A stretch of DNA of 12,797 nucleotides from Lojkania enalia. Lineage: Eukaryota > Ascomycota > Dothideomycetes > Pleosporales. Both the position numbers and the translations under genes were made by a program. Under the pieces are notes generated by a model. The model saw only the letters and a program-made list of their open reading frames with translations, made no database searches and was not told where the DNA came from. Below, piece by piece: positions 8,807-12,797 of the stretch. The stretch lies in the NCBI GenBank assembly GCA_010094045.1, contig ML986861.1, positions 32,490 to 45,286 on the forward strand. Reading direction: 5' to 3'. Within the stretch, counting starts at the first letter, position 1. Each line of letters opens with the position of its first letter.

Positions 8807-8856
8807 TAATAGAGTAGACCGCTCGCTTATATAAGCCGCTCGCTTATAAGGTACGT
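8807..8856 (-). repeat. Right terminal inverted repeat of element D
   Basis: This is the better preserved arm, with ccgctcgcttata at 8819-8831 and 8836-8848 (17-bp period), then aggtacgt and the TA duplication 8857-8858. The core gctcgcttata is shared with the terminal repeats of element C, which argues that both transposases recognise related sites. Confidence 0.9.
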
Positions 8857-8858
8857 TA

Positions 8859-9690
8859 GTATTTTATCTATAAATAGATAGATAGATAGAATAAATAAAC
8901 TAAATAGTAGAGTAATACTTATAGTACTATTTTAATTATAGATAAAATAATTAGGTAATATTACTACTAATAGCGTAACTCACGTATAATAGTACCATAT
9001 ATAGTATAACCGGAGTATTACTATTTATAGTAAACTATAGGTATAAACTAAAAACCTATAATACTCTAATTAAAGTAGTATTATAGATATTATAAATATA
9101 GGAACGAGTTAAGACTATTTAATAAATGTAAAACTTACTAAAGAAAGACTTCTAGTTTCTATAATATATTATAAAGAAATACTACGATAAGAAATATAAA
9201 TAATTACTTTATTTTAAGAAGGGAGAAAAAGTTTAGCTACTATAACGAAATATTTAAAGTAAATAATTAAGTAGTAAACTAGATTATATTAAAATTAGAC
9301 TATATAAGATTAAGAAATAAACATTATCTATAAACTATTAACTTAAATTACCTACAACTATAAAAATCTACTTAACCTTCTACATCGTACTTATAGAAAA
9401 GGCACCCTAAAATACTAAACTAGTAGTATATAATATAGATATATATAGAGAAGACTAGAAATAGAAAGTTAAGAGAATAATAAAGTATAGTATATAGAAT
9501 AGAAAATAATACTATCTAATTAAATGGTTAGAAATAGATAAATATAAGAACCTATAAAATAATACCTAAAAACTAGAAGAAAACTTTAGCTCTATAGTAT
9601 TGTAAGTATATTATAAAACCTAAATTTATAAAGAAAACCTAGAGATAGAATAGTAGAATTAAATAATATTAGCTATATTATAGGAGGCGA
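8859..9690 (+). pseudogene. Element A pol, part 3: integrase C-terminus and chromodomain
   Basis: The frame continues from part 2 after element D. Codons from 8859 give the decayed A-F-H-P-Q-T-D-G-Q-T-E block with the catalytic Glu still GAA (8889-8891). INQTVEQYL-like sequence and the small barrel domain follow, with NYLQL and KSTQPSTSY/KIYPTFYI-type blocks around 9330-9400 depending on frame. The chromodomain lies at about 9430-9620: an N-terminal V-x-R-I-I strand, then YYLIKW with an intact TGG (9525-9527), and NT-stop-KLEENFSS where TWEPEENF is expected. Chromodomains of such elements steer integration to modified histones. The end of pol is not sharply defined; stops accumulate after 9600. 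Confidence 0.83.
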
Positions 9691-9699
9691 CTCTACTTT

Positions 9700-9960
9700 A
9701 AAAAGAAGACCCGCCTTATAATCTACTTCTTTCTCTTCCTTAAACTACTCCTATATATGTTTATAACCCTCCGTCTACCTATATATTACTTATTTACAAA
9801 TCTTATAAAAACGCTAAATTTTTATATAAGCCGCTGCTACCTTATTAAAAAGTTATTTTAACTCTTCTTAGGCTAGATAAATCTCCTCCTCTAGTTTTAT
9901 AACTTCAGTATCCTGCCTTACTACTAGGAAGAATTAGGAATAAACTAGTAGTATAGAATT
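9700..9960 (-). pseudogene. Possible antisense coiled-coil ORF remnant after element A pol
   Basis: Read leftward from about 9945, a frame gives VVRQDTEVIKLEEEIYLA, stop, EELK, stop, LFNKVAAAYIKI, stop, RFYKICK, with every stop at a plausible Gln codon. The heptad-like spacing of Leu, Ile and Ala with Lys and Glu suggests a coiled coil. The position just after the chromodomain and the antisense direction parallel the remnant at about 850-1290. The plus strand is also fairly open here but gives a Pro/Leu-rich reading without recognisable features, as the reverse of a charged helix would. No function is assigned. Confidence 0.35.
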
Positions 9961-10229
9961 ATAATATACAAGTAATTTAAGTATTATAATCTATATTATA
10001 TAACGAGTATATATTAGTCTAAAAATATTTTAAATAATATAACTTTTTAGGTATCTCTTTTTTATCTATTTTATAAGTTAACTCCTTACAGAAATACTAG
10101 AAATAAGATATAATAGTCTCGCCTAAATAGTTTATATAATTAGTATAATAGTATCTATCTAGAGTTAAATAGTAAAGGAGAGATATTAGGAATATATATA
10201 GTCTTAGTAAAAATAGTATACTAACTCTA
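9961..10229. other. AT-rich stretch between elements A and B, no gene recognised
   Basis: Very AT-rich and heavily mutated. LTR remnants of A (3') or B (5') would be expected here, but I find no match to the 112-bp repeat and no pair of similar ends. Nothing else is recognisable. Confidence 0.4.
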
Positions 10230-10510
10230 CTATATACTAGTTTAGAACGGGAAAACTCTTAGGCTAAGAGTTAAGAGGAGGAAGATAGTATTATAGATGC
10301 CTCTATAAGAATCCCTATACTAGATCTAATTAAGATTTAGAATTCTATATAGTTAGAAGAATAAAACTAATATAAGATATATAATACGCTTAATAGTTTA
10401 GTTAATTAAGTAACTAAATAGGAAGAAATAGTAAAAGAACTAAATTATATTTAATAACTTTACAACTCTAACCTTTATAGCTTTTTATAGTTAACTTAAA
10501 TATTCTTTAT
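10230..10510 (+). pseudogene. Element B gag-like coiled-coil remnant
   Basis: One frame gives SLERENS, EEEDSIIDASIRIPILDLIKI, YKIYNTLNSLVN and EEIVKELNYI, separated by TAG/TAA at likely Gln codons. It is acidic, then heptad-like, as in the N-terminal part of many fungal Gag proteins. It is in a different phase from the RT downstream. The assignment rests on position and composition only; no capsid or zinc-knuckle motif is seen. Confidence 0.4.
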
Positions 10511-10599
10511 ATACTCTACTTATATACTTCTATTATAAGTTTATAAGAATAATCCCCCGTAGTATATAATTACTCTTAGTTATTACTCTATCTTACACC

Positions 10600-12685
10600 T
10601 AGCTAATTAGAGGCTGTTATATAGAGGTAATTAAAAAGTATATTATAGATAATTTATAGTATAGGTATATTAAATAGAATTAGAGCTCTTTTATATCTCT
10701 AATCCTTTATATCTATAAACCTAATAGTAACCTATATATTTATATAGATTATTATAAACTTAATACTCTTATCTATAAGAATATAAATCTAATATTATAT
10801 ATAGATAAACTTCTATCTAGATTTACTAAAGTAGTAATCTTTATTAAGTTTAATATTTATATAGCTTTTAATAAGATTAGAATAGATCCTAGTTCTAAAA
10901 AATATACTACCTTTTAGACTCGATACAGAACCTATAAATATAAAGTTCTACCTTTTAAATTATATAATAGTCTAGTAACTTACTAGTACTATATAAATAA
11001 TATACTAATTAACTATTTAGATAACTTCTATATCGTTTACCTAGATAATATTCTTATCTACTTTAAAGATAAGGCGATATATACTATCTATATTAAGAAA
11101 GTTCTTAAGAGATTATATTAAGTAGGGTTATAAGTTAATATTAAAAAGAGTAAATTCTATATTATCTAAACTAAATACTTTAGCTATATTCTATTAAATA
11201 AAGGTTTTAAGGTTAACTTAGAAAAGGTAGAAGTACTATATAACTAGTAGTTACCTACTACTATAATAGGTGTAAAATCCTTCTTAGGTTTTACTAGATT
11301 CTATTAATAGTTTATACCGGAATTCTTATATATTATAAAGCTAATTATTATACTATAAAGCCTTATAACTCTTTTTATATAGATTTTAGAATATAATATT
11401 ACCTTTAAGAAATTAAAGTTAGCTCTATTAGGTATACCTATACTCTACTACTTTAACCCTATATTAGAAATAAAAATAGAAATTAATACCTCTAATAGAA
11501 TAGTTGTAAAAGTACTATTATAGAAATATTCTAACAGAAAATAGTACCCTATAATATTCTATAGTAAAGTTCTATTTAGTTTAAAACTAAACTAGAAGAT
11601 TTATAATAAGAAACTATTCGCAATTATTACTATATTTAAGTAATAGAGGGTAGAACTTACTTCTATAACTACTAGAACTCTAGTATATACTAATTATTAT
11701 TTACTTAAATATTTTATAACTATAAAAGTACTTAATACTTATTAAGTTTATTAAACCGAGGAATTAGTTTAGTATTAGTTCTAAATCGAGTATACTTTAG
11801 ATAAGAATAATACTAGAATAGATATCTTTAACGGTTATAAATAAAATATAGAAAATTTAAAAGTAGCTTAAATTAATAATTAGTTAAAAGTCCTATTTAA
11901 ACTATATTAACTTTACCCCTAAATTAATACTAAATTAGTCTAGTCCTATATTACCTAAATAATAATTTAAGTAGCTATACTAAATATTATTAAAGGCTAA
12001 GAATAGGTTATATTATTAAACTCTCTAAAGTTAATTAATATATTATTATAGGAAAACTAAGCCTCCTTTATATAGAAATATACTCTTTTATCCTATAAGT
12101 ATTAGATAGAGAATAGACTACTCCTCTATAATAATTACTTATATATTCTATTAGATTTAGGCCTTTATATATAACTTATATAAGAGGCTTATAACTAAAT
12201 ATCCTCTATATACCTAAGCGCTACTAAAACCTATTAGTTACTATTTTAGAAGTACTACTAGAAGAGTATAAAAGCTACTTACAAATAATATATATAGAAT
12301 TATATTCTATACTATAAAGTTTATCTAATATAAACTTAAACCCTAGATTTTACCTATCTACTTCCTATACTAAATTAACTAATATAGTACCTATATATTA
12401 ACTTTAAGAATTTTCTTATAGATAAGTTTAGATATAATTAGATTATAGTAGTAATTAATCGCCTATCTAAATAAGTAGTATCTATTCTCTACTATCGTAT
12501 AATTAATATATAGGGAATAGCCGAATTATTTATTTAATAGGTATACCGCTTTAACTATATATCTAAAACTATTATTTTAGACTAAAAACTTTAGTTTATA
12601 TCTAGTTTCTAGTTCGAATTCTACTATATTTTAGATATAAAGATTAAACTATCTACTACTTATTATAAAGAAACTAATAGATAAA
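10600..12685 (+). pseudogene. Element B pol: reverse transcriptase, RNase H, integrase (truncated)
   Basis: One phase (codon starts 10684, 11038, 11485 and 12400) runs through without a net indel. RT: LILYIYKPN, IDYYKLNTL, IFIKFNIYIAFNKIRID (motif A, Asp lost to Asn), YKYKVLPFKLY and VYLDNILIYFKDK at 11035-11073, where the second Asp of YLDD is Asn. VKSFLGFTRFY opens the connection region. RNase H has IEINTSNR with the catalytic Asp as Asn (11485-11487). Integrase: INF with the first catalytic Asp as Asn (12400-12402), VVINRLSK, GIAELFI, LD-stop-K with the second Asp kept, and IKLSTTYYKETNR at the end. The frame is lost right after this, before the catalytic Glu, at the border with the 112-bp repeat. 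Confidence 0.88.
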
Positions 12686-12797
12686 TATAACAATGCAAAG
12701 AAATTGTTCTATAAAAAGCTTTATATATAACTTTATCCTAAAGCTTTTTGCTTATCTTATCCTACCCCTAGTTCTACCTCTTTTCCCTTCCGTATAT
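12686..12797 (+). repeat. 112-bp direct repeat, copy 2 (cut by window end)
   Basis: Ungapped match to 1823-1934. At 10 of 11 differing positions this copy has T or A against C or G, so it has been mutated by RIP in step with the sequence around it. It starts immediately after the truncated integrase of element B, as if an element beginning with this sequence, or a solo LTR, had inserted there. The hairpin arms (12712-12723 and 12739-12750) are damaged. Its right end is outside the window. Confidence 0.7.

Larger units (their letters stand above)
7003..8856 (-). mobile_element. Element D: second pogo/Fot1-like DNA transposon
   Basis: This 1854-bp element is flanked by TA (7001-7002 and 8857-8858), with about 50-bp terminal inverted repeats beginning acgtacc on the right and the RIP-altered atatacc on the left. 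It encodes one leftward transposase related to that of element C, with the same spacing of catalytic residues, but diverged; it is a sister family or subfamily rather than a second copy. It is inserted in the integrase core of element A, inside the conserved block S-T-A-F-H-P-Q-T-D-G-Q-T-E. Without it and one TA, codons read TCT ATA GTA TTT TAT and continue that block. It is more AT-rich than element C. Confidence 0.92.
2044..9690 (+). mobile_element. Element A: Ty3/gypsy chromovirus, RIP-decayed, interrupted by elements C and D
   Basis: The domain order gag, zinc knuckle remnant, protease, RT, RNase H, integrase, chromodomain is that of a Ty3/gypsy chromovirus. The element is interrupted at 3573-5423 and 7003-8856 by two DNA transposons; without them it is about 3.9 kb of coding sequence. 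Changes are mainly C-to-T and G-to-A at CpA/TpG, plus two one-base frameshifts in A-runs and a deletion in integrase. The 5' boundary is uncertain: the first plausible gag ATG is 2044-2046, and an LTR may lie in 1821-2043. No 3' LTR is recognised directly after the chromodomain. The mutation load rises abruptly near 2104, inside what I take to be gag. Confidence 0.8.
10230..12685 (+). mobile_element. Element B: Ty3/gypsy retrotransposon of another lineage, truncated
   Basis: RT, RNase H and integrase lie in a single frame that differs clearly from element A. RT blocks such as DPSSKKYTTF and YKYKVLPFKLYNS belong to a different gypsy clade. No protease and only a short gag-like piece precede the RT (under 450 bp), so an internal deletion is likely. 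The 3' end is lost: integrase stops inside the D-G-Q-T-E block, where the second copy of the 112-bp repeat begins. Mutations are of the RIP type. Its own LTRs are not recognised. Confidence 0.82.

Noticed and set aside
8871..8893. Run of tagatagatagata resembling a tetranucleotide microsatellite
   Set aside because: It is the RIP-altered codons of the integrase Q-T-D-G-Q-T-E block in the correct frame, not an independent repeat.
2044..9690. Element A together with the two 112-bp repeats as one complete LTR element of about 11 kb
   Set aside because: Element B lies between the end of A pol and the second copy and is cut at the repeat. A polypurine run also precedes the first copy, so the pair cannot be assigned to A with confidence.
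9700..9960. Plus-strand open reading continuing past element A pol
   Set aside because: It reads Pro/Leu-rich with no recognisable motif, as the reverse complement of a charged helix would; the minus-strand reading is the more structured one.
1..12797. Search for tRNA, rRNA, intact host genes or a novel gene cluster
   Set aside because: No cloverleaf or rRNA core sequence was recognised, and every readable frame of length belongs to transposon proteins or is doubtful.

Overview
The window looks like a transposon graveyard from a filamentous ascomycete (Pezizomycotina). It is AT-rich and very poor in CpA/TpG but still holds many CpG. Coding frames are broken mostly by TAG/TAA codons sitting where CAG, CAA or TGG is expected, and conserved Gly, Asp, Glu and His codons are changed by C-to-T or G-to-A. 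This is the signature of repeat-induced point mutation (RIP). I see no intact host gene, tRNA, rRNA or CRISPR array. The species cannot be named from the sequence.

Layout. (1) 1-720: the 3' end of a Ty3/gypsy chromovirus pol (integrase C-terminus plus chromodomain), moderately mutated. It is followed by a possible antisense ORF remnant (about 850-1290), about 500 bp with no gene, and a polypurine tract (1806-1819). (2) 1823-1934: first copy of a 112-bp direct repeat, possibly LTR sequence; the second copy closes the window at 12686-12797. (3) About 2044-9690: a second chromovirus, element A (gag, protease, RT, RNase H, integrase, chromodomain), heavily mutated from about 2104 onward. It is split by two nested pogo/Fot1-like DNA transposons, both pointing left: element C (3573-5423) in the RT domain and element D (7003-8856) in the integrase core. 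Each is flanked by a TA duplication and each has long terminal inverted repeats carrying a 17-bp tandem motif. Removing either one with a single TA rejoins the pol reading frame. (4) About 9700-9960: another possible antisense remnant; 9961-10229 holds nothing recognisable. (5) About 10230-12685: a third gypsy element, B, from a different lineage (coiled-coil gag-like piece, RT, RNase H, integrase). It is cut just before the catalytic Glu of integrase, where the second copy of the 112-bp repeat begins.

Nothing here should be active. Transposase C has lost all three catalytic Asp (all to Asn) and transposase D two of three. The RT catalytic motif reads YLNN in A and YLDN in B. Order of events inferred: A inserted first, C and D jumped into A, and RIP hit all of them. 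C is the least decayed, so it probably arrived last. The most useful observations are the exact nesting, the sharp mutation boundary near 2104, the directional differences between the 112-bp repeat copies, the bipartite TIRs, and the possible antisense ORFs after two different chromovirus pols.
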